This document shows positions 34,000-45,260 of a stretch of DNA of 64,000 nt, one piece after another. Made by a program: the position numbers and the translations under genes. Location: the NCBI GenBank assembly GCA_037367405.1, contig JAZKJV010011399.1:124001-188000 (forward strand), written 5' to 3'. Below the pieces are notes generated by a model, which was not told the DNA's origin, ran no database searches, and worked only from the letters and a program-made list of their open reading frames with translations. The stretch is from Ottelia alismoides (lineage: Eukaryota; Streptophyta; Magnoliopsida; Alismatales; Hydrocharitaceae). Numbering within the stretch: the stretch's first letter is position 1; each line of letters opens with the position of its first letter.

Positions 34000-34780
34000 A
34001 TCAGTAAAGGAAAAAATATCCATAAACATAATATTCTTTTGCATCAATGGGGATAACATGTGGGGTACAATCAATGAAACCATTTTTTCGTGTGGTGTAC
34101 AATATGTGATAGTGGTCCCTTTGATGAACATGCTTTCCCTTCTCCCCCCTCCCCATCTCTCCTGCCCCCGGGCCTGCCTCCCCCTTCCCATTCCTGCTCC
34201 CCTCCCCGCATCGCCCCGACCCCTAGCATGCCTTCCAGTAGTTCTCCTTTCAGGTTCAACCGTGATCGAGCGATCCCTTCCGATCGTAGATCTACCACCC
34301 CCTCTCTGAGTTTATACGTTTGAAGTACGAGGTGGATCTTGGATTGTCACCGGTAAGGATTCAGTGAATACCCTGGGAAGATCCGTTGCTGATGATTGCA
34401 TACCCCAAGTGACCGCTCTAACGCCATACCCTGGGATACCCATGAAAGAGGGCTGACTTTGACTTTTCCCCATCTTCCAGAAGTATTATTATGCTTGACA
34501 TGGTTGAGCTTCCTGCTTTGAAAGTAAGTCAAATGACGGTAGCGTGGAACCCATTTGATGCATCTGAGGAATATAGAGCTGTTCGTAGGTGTGTGTCACC
34601 TGATACGACGGACCTACTTCGTCTACCCTGGAAGTGTATTGATCCCCCCACTTTTAAGAAGCAAATGTCGTGGGCTCGATGTATGATGTGTACATGGGGG
34701 GACATCATATATTCCCGGATCCACCAGTGACATAGTCTGGATGGTGTAGTCAACATAACCAATCAATTGTTATAATTCAG
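34000..34780 (-). pseudogene. Possible 3' exons of the MULE gene, with Gly/Arg-rich segment
   Basis: On the minus strand, one frame stays largely open with few stops. It contains a Gly/Arg-rich stretch (about 34280-34120, including GRGDAGRGAGMGRGRQARGQ) and then a non-repetitive tail to 34000. RG-rich ends occur in plant-mobile-domain and other transposon-derived proteins. Its link to the upstream domain exons is inferred from strand and proximity. No splice sites could be fixed. Confidence 0.35.
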
Positions 34781-34899
34781 TGATCCTTCAATGTTCCGTC
34801 ATCAGTTGCCTCACACGAAACAAGGAGTTCACCTATAACGGAAATGTTTCAATCAGAATTGATGAAGAAATTATCAGTTAGAAATTAACCATTTGGTAG

Positions 34900-36560
34900 A
34901 AAATTACCAGTTGATTCCACCTCGGTCCATGTGGCTCATAGGCTTGGCAGGGTGGTGGTATGGATGTAGCAATCCAACGTCGTGTAATCTACCAATACCA
35001 TGTAAGGTAGTCAGCCAAGACATCAGCAGCTGGCTTATCCATTCGTTCAATCGATGACTCCACTGGGCCAAATGCTCTTGGTGGTATATCTCCCAATCAT
35101 AGGGTCCATCGTCTCTTGGTCTAGCCCATCTGTCATCCGAGGAGATTTGCGGCATTGCCTCCAGTATGTGTTGTCGCATCCCGAATTGCCTCATTACCCT
35201 ATCGTGTGCATGCATAACAACGACGTTGAAGCATATAAGCATTCTCTTCGATCGCCAGATAGCTTGGCCCTCACGGCATATCTCAGGTAGTTGCACCACA
35301 TGTTGGGCCTCGTAGGGTGTCCATCGCATATGTTATTGGTAGTCTATGAATATTGTTCATATCTGATTAGTCATGAGAAAAATATGCAGCTCACATACCT
35401 GATGTTCTTCTTGCAGATCCAACTCATTACGGTAAAATGATAGGTGAGTGGTGGACACATTCTCCATGTGTGACCTCCTTCCGCCCGTTCACCTAAGGAA
35501 ATATTATTGATGTAAGGTCCACATTAAAATAAATACCCGTATCCAGTTTGGAAATTGTTTGGACCTTGCTGCGTAAGGGGTTGATCGCAGAGTTGCCTCT
35601 ATCAGTTGATACGGACGTGGACGACTAATGTGGATGTGCTCCCAAGACCATGTCTACATGGTAAAAGAAATTGTGTTATATATGTCTAGATGCATGCATG
35701 TATAATGTAAATTTGTTACATGTAGTAAGGTCCAAAATGCGTATGCTCTCCTAACGTTCATGAGAGCAAACTGGTCCAACTAGTAGTACATCTGTGCTAG
35801 GACAACTGCACCCCATACCATGCGTCCACAATTCTCGAGGTTCTGTAAGAGTAGAAGGTGATGTAGATGCACCTTGTCTGCGCTAGCGTCTGGTAACAGG
35901 CTTGTCCCAATTTGGAAACGAATCAAGGCACGAGCAAATCGTACAGCTTTTGTGGGGTCCGTTGATTGAAGAGCGGCAGAGGTCAACAGCGTCTTAGCTA
36001 TCCACATTAACCTAAGCTTCTCACCCACTAGTTCCTGGTCCTCACTGTCATCCAGATTGACACCGAAGACCTCTGCGCAGTACGAGCCCCAATCCAGCTG
36101 AGGGTGTTCTTCTATGCCGATCACTGGTAACGATTCCACCCTTAACCCTGTCATTATGGAAAAATCCTTCAAAGTGACAGTTGCATCGCTCTGTCGAAGG
36201 TGGAAGCTATGGGTCTCCGGTCGCCATCTCTTAGCTAGTGCCTTCATAAGGGCCTGGCCAATTATGGCTCGCCTCTGGTTGGAGATGCAATGGAAACCAA
36301 CGATCTCCAACTGCCGATTCGTGGCATCGCTACGTGGCTCCTCGAGTATTCGATTAAGTATCCGACCATGCTCGACAAAGCGATGCGCTTGAATAACATA
36401 AACCAACGATTAGGTTGAAGTAATTGAAATCACGATGCGTAAGTTGATGACTGATCGTATCACTATCTATGAGTGGCCGAGCAGAAAGATGCTCTCTTTG
36501 CCTAGTCAGCACTGATAATCGATTGATCCTGCCAATGTCTCCATAGCTATGCTACAAAAG
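34900..36560 (-). pseudogene. Plant mobile domain (MAIN/MAIL-like) gene carried by MULE
   Basis: The best exon (36409-35780) carries the domain core: KALAKRWRPETHSFHLRQSD followed by ATVTLKDFSIMTGL, the signature of the plant mobile domain (family of Arabidopsis MAIN and MAIL1, nuclear proteins of genome maintenance and silencing). An upstream piece (36555-36415, LSVLTRQREHLSARPLIDSD) resembles the domain start. A middle piece (about 35640-35402) has TWSWEHIHISRPRP and ends YRNELDLQEEHQ at a good donor site (CAG/GTATGT, 35398). The last piece (35329-34904) has RVMRQFGMRQHI. Intron ends are uncertain and one acceptor is not evident, so the gene is treated as broken. It is on the transposase strand and downstream of it. 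Confidence 0.72.
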
Positions 36561-36731
36561 TTGATAACTTTATAACAAGGAGGGCAATATTAATTTTAAT
36601 AGAAACACTTGGCAATGACAACTTCATGAAAGTGCAAGTAACTAAACAAGATTTTATAATATTTTACACTGAAAGCTTACATAGAAACTAACGATGCCTT
36701 CTGTCACGCGTTATCTTGTTGTGACCATGCT

Positions 36732-38630
36732 CTATTGACTACACCTAATTTGTATTGTACCCATCCCATCCATGCTACCGCGAAGCCGTCGCCTCCGTGG
36801 CCGACTAGGTGCAGGGACTACATTGGGGTGCAGCAATGGGGAAGGCTTTAAGGGTGGCCAGAATCGCCGATCAGGAATTGGCACAAAGGCAACTGCGTAA
36901 GTGGCCTGGAACGCGTTTGTAGTATAGAAATCGGCACAAAGCTTCAAATGTTATGTACTGACGTTCACGTTACCACAAATCACAATTATGTGAGGGCAAA
37001 TTATCCTCATGACCTGCATGTAACTACACGTGCAGACCGATTTCTGACCGTTCATTTTAACTGTATAGTTTCTATCAACGGCCCGCACTTCGAAATCTGT
37101 AAGTGTGAATTGCTCGACCATTAGGGATCGTGCGGATTGTACGAGGCTATCAGTTAGTTTCTCATATCAGGGCATAAGATGACCGGTCACCTTAGCACCA
37201 AACTTACGTCTTTCGATGAAGTAGATGTTGAGACGGTAAAACACAGCCAATACAAGTATTAACAACGTTAGTCCTCATATGCCCCTAAGAATACTGTTGA
37301 AATTTTCTGAGAGGTTCGTTGTGGTCAGATCCCATCGACGACCCTAATCGTAGGCGCACACCCAATATCGGCGATCTCCACCCTCCTGGCTCATTATCCA
37401 ATCATGTGCATCGGAGTCTGTTGTACGGATTTGATGCATAATCCTCTCGTGCACGTACTTGCTGGTTACGGCACCTGCGCTGTAGAATTTTTTCTGAATC
37501 TATTTGTTCGTGTGTCCGGCTCGGTGCATGTTCGCTTGTATGTGTCGAAGGCAAAAATAGTGGTAGTGACCTCTCGCGATCAGGAAATGTTGCGAAAACA
37601 AGTTATTTAGACTTGGAAATCTATCACTGATGAAGCAAATACCATTACGATCAATGATACCAGACGGTTTATAGAGAAAGAATCCCTACGACTCCAAATT
37701 TTCACCCCACCGTGAAAGCAATTGGGAAGAGGTGTTCATTGGCATCAACAGAGGTAGCTGCTAGGATGTGCCCTTTATATTTTTCCCAAAGATACGTGGC
37801 ATCAATGCTCAACACTGGCCGACAGTGGGCAAAACCTTCAACTGACGGGCTGAAAGCCCAGAACAAACGAAAGAAGGCATCCCTGCCTTCTACCCGAGCA
37901 CTGGTTTTAGGATCGATCGCCGATTGATGTTCGAACTCATAAAACGAACCAAGATTACAGTGCTTCATCAACCATATAAATCGTCAGATGTCTGCATATG
38001 AGCCAACAGCATCTCTGAAAATCTTCTCCACTGCTTGCCGCTTCCCATTCCATGCTTTCCTGTAAGTTATGTGCACTCTATACTTGTTCTGAGAAAGGGA
38101 TTGGATGACACTTGGAGGTGAGTCAAGTTGGACCGTAGAGCGGCAATAATAAATCTGCCAACAAATTTCACAGTACATGCTCGATTGTCAACAAGTAATA
38201 TTGCATTGCGACATGTGTGTTCCGCACGATAGCTATGCACTACCCAACTTTCTCGGTGACTGTTGTACGATGCATGCAACCTCCATCCGCAATCAGTAAA
38301 GATACAATGTGCGGTATATTGGGAGATCTTCGATGCATCCACCTTGAACTGGGCATGCTTTGCCATGCTCCAAGTGCTTAGCTCGTCCACTAAGGATGTC
38401 CTCGAGTCGAAGGAACGATTCAACCAATAATCTTTATCGGATGCGCCTTTGGACGTAGGCTTTGAAACTTCATTTAGAAATGACATCCCCTCTGCAAATG
38501 TGCCAAAGATCCAATCATCTGACCCGGAGAAGTCTGGAAGATCCTCCATCGTATCCAAATCCATCCTATAGTTTACTGGTGGATCGAAAATAGGTTCCTG
38601 ATGTATCGAATGAAGAAGAGACTCTTAACC
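36732..38630 (-). pseudogene. MULE transposase (MuDR-type), broken
   Basis: It cuts and moves the element. N-terminal DNA-binding region: HCIFTDCGWRLHASY and the zinc-ligand text AEHTCRNA (38564-38180). Catalytic domain: PVLSIDATYLWEKYKGHIL near 37820, then CFISDRFPSLN and CLRHIQANMH on the far side of a frameshift. The SWIM-type zinc site CTCSYMQVMRIICPH is near 36990-37040, and the family C-terminus AYAVAFVPIPDRRFWPP-like text ends at 36732. Breaks: a frameshift near 38150, a TGA at 37984-37986, a frameshift near 37705 and further stops near 37480 and 37345. Start is taken near 38630 (ATG at 38564 is the first in the track). No product is possible. Confidence 0.85.
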
Positions 38631-38639
38631 GTGATTATA

Positions 38640-39570
38640 TGTTAATAGTAATTTATTTTTAATTTACAATTTCATTAGTTAATAAATATTATATATTATA
38701 ATTAGTATGAGTAATTAAGAATTATAAATAAAATAACTTCTATAACTGGTAAAGTAATTACTAATAAACTATAATTTTTTATATTATGTAATATAATTTG
38801 TCACAAGTTAATAGTAATTTATTATTAATATAATTAAGAATCACTATAATCTTTACCATTAATAATTAAGTATTAAGTATTAATTTGTCACTAGTTAGTT
38901 GTAATTAATGATTATTAAAAATAAATTGTATGACGAATATTATTAATTATTATTGAACTGTATTATAATTAATATCATTAATACATTAATTAATAATAAT
39001 ATGAAATATTATTAATGCTTAGCATTACTAATTAAATATTAACTATTTGTATCTTATAATTACTAATTAAATAGTAATTATTAATAATTTTTTATAATTA
39101 CTATAAATTTCTTTATTTGTTAATTTTATTAAGAATTATTCATAATTAATAATGATTATTATTACAAATAGTATATATTATTACAAGTTAATACTAGTTT
39201 GTTACTAATTGTTATTCATTTTAGTTATTAAATATTAGATATTTTTCATTAATATGGGTAATAAATTATTTATTGATAAAATGTGTGTAGACCTTCAACC
39301 TAATGACTAATGGGAGAATTGAAAAACATGAGACCTCTGGAAATTATGTACATACAAACCTAACTAGAATATCATCATGTGTGCGGTCCTTAAACTAAAA
39401 TCTTTATATTAGAATAAACAACAATGACCAATGGAATAATTAAAAAACAATGACTAAAATCTTTATATTTCAATTAATTGAGCAATTAATCATTTGTTTA
39501 TAAACAAAAGTTATGAACAAATTAATAAAATATATTATTAAAATGACAAAATTTTGAAATAAGATAAATC
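38640..39570. other. AT-rich MULE 5' spacer
   Basis: About 930 bp of TAAT/ATTA-rich sequence upstream of the transposase, with no gene seen. A TATATAAA site at 39674-39681 (minus strand) just inside the right inverted repeat could be the transposase promoter. Confidence 0.55.
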
Positions 39571-39685
39571 ATACCTATGGGAGAAGGACCTTGGATGAAG
39601 AATGGGAAAAGAAGTTTGGAGAATGGGAAGAGGATGAGAGGATGGTGTGAGGGGAAGAGGGGGCCAGCGGGGGTTTATATAGGGC

Positions 39686-40007
39686 GTCTCGCGGCAAATG
39701 GTTTGCCATTGCACGGCAAAGCATTTGTCGTGTCGGGCGGGTCGTCGATCGGCCCTGCAGCAACCGTCCCATCCCCGCTTCGAAGACTCCCATCCCTGCC
39801 TCGAAGATCGATCGCCTCGTTGATCGAGTCACTAGGCACGGCGAACGGTTTGCTGCTTAGTCCACGTAGGCACGACGAACCGTTTGCCGCGCCACGTCCG
39901 CGAGCGACAAACCGTTCGCCAATACGTCCCCATTTTGGGAATTTTTTTGAATCCATACCCAAACTGGGAAATAATTCCCCTTCCATCCTTGGAATGGGAA
40001 AAACCTC
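39686..40007 (-). repeat. MULE right terminal inverted repeat
   Basis: Inverse of the left repeat, with about 100 extra bp (39740-39840). It holds five imperfect palindromes of the CGGCAAA-N3-TTTGCCG type, at about 39691, 39715, 39838, 39872 and 39903. Confidence 0.8.
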
Positions 40008-41544
40008 TCAACCACCACATCAGGAAAGGAGGAACACATGCACCCCACATAGAGACCGTCAGATCAACAAGAATATCACGTGCACCCCACATATGATGGA
40101 CATTTTGCATGAGGGATCTGCCCAGTTTTGATATTTATGGTCTAACCCCACTAGGGGGTGCCCATAAAGTATAAATAACTTTCTGATGTTTGTGTTTCCC
40201 TCCTTAGCGAGGGCTATCTGAGAGGAAACTTTATATTTTCTTTGCATTTTAGTCTTAAATCTTACAAAAATTATAACTATTTCATTTCTTAACATGTTTG
40301 CATGATTCAAATTTTAGAGGGATTTTATTAAATATGCCTAACAGTTGAAATTATGTTGCATTTTTCTAGCACCATTAGAATTGTTTGTATTTATTTTAGT
40401 GATATTCAAAGTTTTTCATTCAAAATTCATTTGTGCTACTTACGTTGAATATCTTTGGTTGGAAAAAATGATAATGGGACCTCATCTGTTAGTAAACGAA
40501 ACCCTACCATGTTTTTTGAATATTCAACGTAAATTATTTTTAAAAAAATACCCATAAGTTCTAAACTTTTTACTTTTATTAAGTGAATAGGTTAATATCT
40601 TACAAAATTATTTGGTCCTTTTATTCATTATTTATATCATATCACCCCATATTTTAGTTAGCAAAATTATTACAGTTTGCTTGCTGTTTATTAAAAATAA
40701 AAAATAAGAAACACATCGTTTTTATTATAAAAATCATTTTCTACTTTATTTGTCATCCAAAAATTCTAAAAAAAATCTAAAGAGAACGTCCCTTGTAGGC
40801 ACATAATCTCACTAAAAAGGATTAACAAAAGCCAAAACAATAGAAGCAAGTGCCTATTTCAAGTCTCAAATTATTCTTCCCAGTTTAAAAATATCCTTAA
40901 GTATTTTTAGGGTCATTTCCTACTTTTTTATCTTCTAGCTATTTACTTCGAATTATTCTTCATTATTTTTTATCGTACAAAATACCTCAAAAATCTAAAA
41001 ATGTTTTAAAAACATACAAAAATACATTTTCAAAATCAGAAGCCTAAGATTACTCTCGTAGACTATTTATCACTATTTTGTCTCATTTAAAACATCTAAA
41101 AATAAAAGGACAATGATTTTAAAAATATATTTTTTTGAAATTATAAAATATTAAATATAAAAATAAAGTATAAAATATAAATTAGAATAAAAATTAAAAA
41201 TCACAAAAAAAGCTGAAAATACCTCCAAAAACCATAAAAATACCTTGCTTTTTTCGATAAACAACCATTCTATTTCATTGATTTAGGACATCCGGGATAT
41301 CGTCAAAAAATATAAAAACCTTACTAAGATATATGTTGCACAAATACCCCTACTTTATTGGTCGCATATCCTTATTCACCTAAATAGGCATTTTAAGTCT
41401 ACCTCCTTGAGTTCGACTTTGAGGCTTGCCCAAACAAATCTACAAACCCAATATTTATTATTTTATTTTGAATGTCATCTTCAATCTACTACGCGAACTC
41501 GTTTATTCTTTAGAATTAACAGTTAGAGAAAACCACAAATCATT
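40008..41544. other. AT-rich interval, unrecognised
   Basis: No convincing gene. Short ORFs have no family likeness. The text (for example CCTCAAAAATCTAAAAATG) resembles the non-coding parts of plant LTR elements. The right edge joins copia pol at about 41545. Confidence 0.5.
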
Positions 41545-41935
41545 GGGTTGTAAAAGGCTTCAACAAAAGAAAGGGGATGGAATTTGATGAGATATTTGTC
41601 CATGTAGTCTTTTATCCGAGTAGTTTTCTACTTGGCAACTAGACTTGACTTGGATGTTGAACGCATGGGGTGAAGACAGCTTTCATCCATGGTGATCTTG
41701 AGGAGGAAATTTATATATTGTAACCTGAGGGTGCCTTTGCAGTCAAAGGCAAAGAATATCACGTGTGCAAGCTAAAGAAAAATTTTTATGGCTTGAAGGA
41801 GATATCTTGGCCGTGGTTAAAGAAGCTCATGCAGTTTATGGGGGAGCATGGCTACTCCAAGAAAACCTCATGCCAGTGTGCATTCCTGAAAAAATTTTGA
41901 TGTGATGACTTCATCATTTGTTGATTTTATGTTGA

Positions 41936-41976
<41 letters not shown>

Positions 41977-42335
41977 GAAAGGGATCCTACTCCATGGAGT
42001 AGGTAAATTACATACTCTATTTTTTATTTTTTGCCACTTTTTAAAATTTTTTTTGAAAAAAACTTTCATGGATTTTCGTAACTATATCCCTCTAACTTGT
42101 CATTCAAATTTCGTCAGAAACAGAGACTCATATGCCCTCCATCCAGAACATGTCGATCAAATCTAAGACCGTTGGCAATAATAGTGAGCTATTTTCAAGC
42201 TTGAAGATGGAGTTGAGCAATTCTTTTTCAATAAAGGATTTGGGACCCTCTACCCAAAATTTTAACGTGAAGATCACACTTGATAGAAATGTGGTGAATG
42301 TTTTTCATGGTTCTCTAATTAATGTAAATTGTAGA
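41545..42335 (+). pseudogene. Decayed Ty1/copia pol, 3' half (reverse transcriptase)
   Basis: Begins VVKGFNKRKGMEFDEIF at about 41548, exactly the RT text that should follow PRYKA at 12520. It goes on with TAFIHGDLEEEIYI, KGKEYHVCKLKKNFYGLKE and the catalytic FYVDDI at about 41925-41942. A TA repeat and about 200 bp of foreign sequence follow (41940 to about 42160). RT then resumes with NNSELFSSLKMELSNSFSIK and DLG near 42175-42250. It stops by 42335, without an RNase H region. Stops and frameshifts show an old copy. The strand and continuity fit a single element split by about 29 kb of insertions. Confidence 0.78.
41938..42160. other. Insertion in copia RT starting with a TA microsatellite
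   Basis: (TA)n from about 41938 to 41973, then about 185 bp (GAGGAAAGGGATCC onward) that separate the RT motifs YVDDI and VGNNSE. MITEs next to TA runs are known in plants, but no terminal repeats are clear here. Confidence 0.5.
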
Positions 42336-42844
42336 ACCCCTAAAAAATACTTGGCAAATAACTTATTTTTCAGTAACTTTTGTTATATCTAACGTTTTAC
42401 AAATTGATAGGGACATGTCGAATGGGTTGAGGTTCCAAAATCTTGTGTTCAAGGCTTGGGCCCAGTTGGCCCAAGGGCCATACTTCAACGCATAAGCATG
42501 GCACCAGCTTGGGTCAAGATGGCCTATAGGAAAATGTTAGTTATTTTTTCTTGATTTTATATATTATTTGTAGAGATATAAAAAAAATTTAACATCACTA
42601 AACTTTATAAATCTAAATAATTATTATATGTGTTACTTGAAATGTAAATTACTAATTGTAGTGTAACATTAGTCGGGTAAAAGAAAACTTAAAGTATACT
42701 ATACTAAATATATGTTTTATGTAATATTTAAATTTATACAATTTTATTTTTGCAAGTCAAGCTGGGTTTTGTGTCACATATCCTCGACATGCCCATTTAA
42801 TAGGCAGATCAATGAGTGGGTGTTGCACCAGTCCTTTCACCTAA
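42336..42844. other. Unassigned interval
   Basis: Mostly AT-rich, with a more balanced part (42415-42540, GGGCCCAGTTGGCCCAAGGG). No gene or element recognised. Confidence 0.45.
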
Positions 42845-43210
42845 GGGGGTGTTCGGATGGTGGGGGTAAACTCCCCATAACCAATTCTCTTTCCTATGTG
42901 GGTCTCACTTTCCCTCTTTTTAATACATTAAATAAATTAATTATCTTTTATAAATTCCATAAAAAATAATATATTATACCATCATATCATATAAAAATTA
43001 TAAACTGCTCCACTTCTACTCACTTTTTCAAACTTCAATACAATTACACCACAACAACTACACACTTTTTCAAACTTCAATACAATCAAATCACAACAAA
43101 CCCACTTCAAACCCACCCCCAGTTTAACCCTCTACCCAAACACCAAAATATAAAAATAGGTTATCCTTTACCAGTTTAACCCACCCTAACCCGCGTACCA
43201 AACGCACCCT
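42845..43210 (+). mobile_element. MITE copy A
   Basis: About 366 bp, starting GGGTGTTCGGATGG and ending ACCAAACGCACC. It is AT-rich with GTGGGTCTCAC near the left end and CCACCCCCAGTTTAACCC near the right. It is flanked by CCTAAGG (42840-42846 and 43208-43214). No coding capacity. Confidence 0.75.
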
Positions 43211-43211
43211 A

Positions 43212-43581
43212 AGGTGTCGTTCGGGTAAGGGGGTAAACCCCCATTACCCCATTCTTTCTCTTTCCAAGTGGGTCCCACATTTTTTCTTTTTAAAAATATT
43301 AAATAAATTAATTTTATTCCATCTATTCCATCAAAAAATAATATGTTATACCATCATATCATATAAAAATTATAAACTACTTCACTTCTACTCACTTTTT
43401 CAAACTCCAATACAGTCACATCACAATAACTACTCACTTTTTCAAACTTCAATACAATTATATCACAATAAATCAACTTCTAACCCACCCCCAGTTTAAC
43501 CCTCTATCCAAACACCAAAACCCAAAAATGGATAACCTGCAACTAGTTTAACCCACCTAAACCCACATCCAAACACACCCT
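43212..43581 (+). mobile_element. MITE copy B
   Basis: Same sequence as copy A in the same orientation (GTCGTTCGGGTAAGGGGG start; ATCCAAACACACC end), about 370 bp. It shares the CCTAAGG junctions at 43208-43214 and 43579-43585. Confidence 0.75.
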
Positions 43582-43582
43582 A

Positions 43583-43945
43583 AGGTGGTGTTTGGTTGGT
43601 GGGCTATCCAGGGGTGGATAACCCGATTTTGTGTTTGTGTGTTTGCCTTTGGTTGGTGGGTTAAGGGTTGGGAGGGTTTGTGTGATGTGATTGTATTGGA
43701 ATTTGAAAAAGTTGGTAGTTATTACGGTATGATTGTATTAAAATTTAAAAAAGTGGGTGGTTGTTGTGATGTAATTGTATTGAAGTTTGGAATAGTGAGT
43801 AGAAGTTGAGTATTTTATGATTTTTAGATGGTATATGGTATAATATATAATTTTTTTGATGGGAAGGGAGTGGGCCCCACTAGTGGGTTAAAAGAGGAGG
43901 TTTTGGGGGTTACCCATCCAAAGTGGGGGTAACCCCCCAACCGAA
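43583..43945 (-). mobile_element. MITE copy C, inverted
   Basis: Reverse-complement copy of A and B, about 363 bp. It begins with the right end of the family (GGTGTTTGGTTGGTGGG) and finishes with the left end (GGGGGTAACCCCCCAACC). The last junction reads CCGAAGG (43941-43947), one base from CCTAAGG. Confidence 0.75.
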
Positions 43946-44039
43946 GGGATTGGTGCAAGCTGGCTCAGGTGTAAGACGAGTTGGAGGGGCCTCAGTCTAT
44001 AGGCCATGTCTTGTTGCATCCTTAGTAATTAATAAAATA

Positions 44040-45260
44040 TTCTAGTTTTTGAGTTCAAAGATTGGTAGTCCAAGGAAAAATATTATTCTCACATCATACT
44101 CATCTTGAATTTATCTTGCATCTTTGCCGATAAATATTACGAGTAATATCTTCAAAATTTGATATCGTCAACATACATTTGACATATAAATATCTTTTTC
44201 TATATTCTGTACAAAGAGGGTTGGGACCACAATATTGATTTTAGAACATGCAAAAATAAGAAACATTTCAGAGGTGCGAGCTCTCGTGAGATTTGTTATA
44301 GATCGTAATGGATCATTTTAGGTTGGAAAATATGAAATTAGAAAAGAAAATTTCAAAATCAGATCTTGTCTAATATAGGCTTCCTCTCCAAGAAAAATGC
44401 TCAAAAAAATTTTTTAACATACATATAAAAAAATATTAAAATCCATAATAAGATAAAAATAAGAAGATGGAAAGAGTCTATCCTACTAATTCGTGCATAA
44501 GTTTTATCAAAATCAACGTCTTCTTCTTTGTTATACCCTTGGGGACTATTTTGGCTTTTTTTATATGATTCGTTTCACTTATATAATTTATTTCGTAAGA
44601 TCTATTGTGAAATAATAATTGAATGGTCTTTTAATGTTGGAGCTAAACTTCAAACATCACTTACCTTAACTTGATTGAGCTCAACTTGAGAAACATAGTC
44701 ATATAAAGACAATGTTCAATTGGAAACTGGGCATCATTTAAATAATGTTGGAAATATCTCAAAAAAATAAATCTTATGGGTCAAGTATAATTAATCTAAT
44801 ATCTGAGAAATTTCTGGATTATTTCAATATCTCTAATTTTAGAAGCAACAAAATGTTTATTCATCTTCATCATTATCAATAATAACTGATGGGCTTGCTA
44901 ATTCAAACGAGTCATGTAAGATCACTTCTACAATCAATGTTTTCTTGCTAAAAGTCAATAGGCTTTATTTTAATTGGAATACCTAGTGAAAATTGCTCCA
45001 AACTTATCTAAATTATCTATAATGTGAAAAACAAAATATTATATTAAAAAAATTAAAGTGAGCTATGCTTTCTACTTTTTTTAGTAAATTTTAAATCCAT
45101 CTTATTCAAAATTTATCATAAAAGACTATCTTAACTACTAGTAAGCCATACTGATAATTATTTCGGACAAAATAGATTCAAAAAAACATCGTTTGAGCGC
45201 AATCTTGTATAGTTCCATTCTTGCGTTCAACGTCCTCATCTGATCATGTAACTTTAGGAA
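44040..45260 (-). pseudogene. Decayed Ty1/copia pol, minus strand
   Basis: Reading the minus strand from right to left: an integrase piece VERKNGTIQDCAQTM at about 45195-45240; an RT piece QGYNKEEDVDFDKTYARISRIDSF at about 44450-44560 (shown over two frames); and an RT catalytic-side piece with YVDDI-like text and KFKMSM, then FFLG, at about 44060-44230. The order integrase then RT is that of copia. It is badly decayed, with no open frame. Similar but unassignable sequence may extend to about 47400. Confidence 0.68.

Larger units (their letters stand above)
32350..40007 (-). mobile_element. Mutator-like DNA transposon with plant-mobile-domain gene
   Basis: About 7.66 kb bounded by long imperfect terminal inverted repeats (32350-32568 and 39686-40007). 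On the minus strand it encodes, in order, a MULE transposase (about 38630-36732), a plant-mobile-domain gene (about 36560-34900, perhaps to 34110) and a short ORF starting like histone H3 (33926-33576). AT-rich spacers (32600-33450 and 38640-39560) hold no genes I can see. A 9-bp target duplication, usual for MULEs, was looked for and not found, so the outer ends are good to a few bases only. All coding parts carry breaks. Confidence 0.85.

Noticed and set aside
41938..41973. TA repeat as a CRISPR-like or satellite array
   Set aside because: It is a simple dinucleotide microsatellite at the edge of an insertion. No spaced repeats occur, and CRISPR arrays are not expected in plant nuclear DNA.
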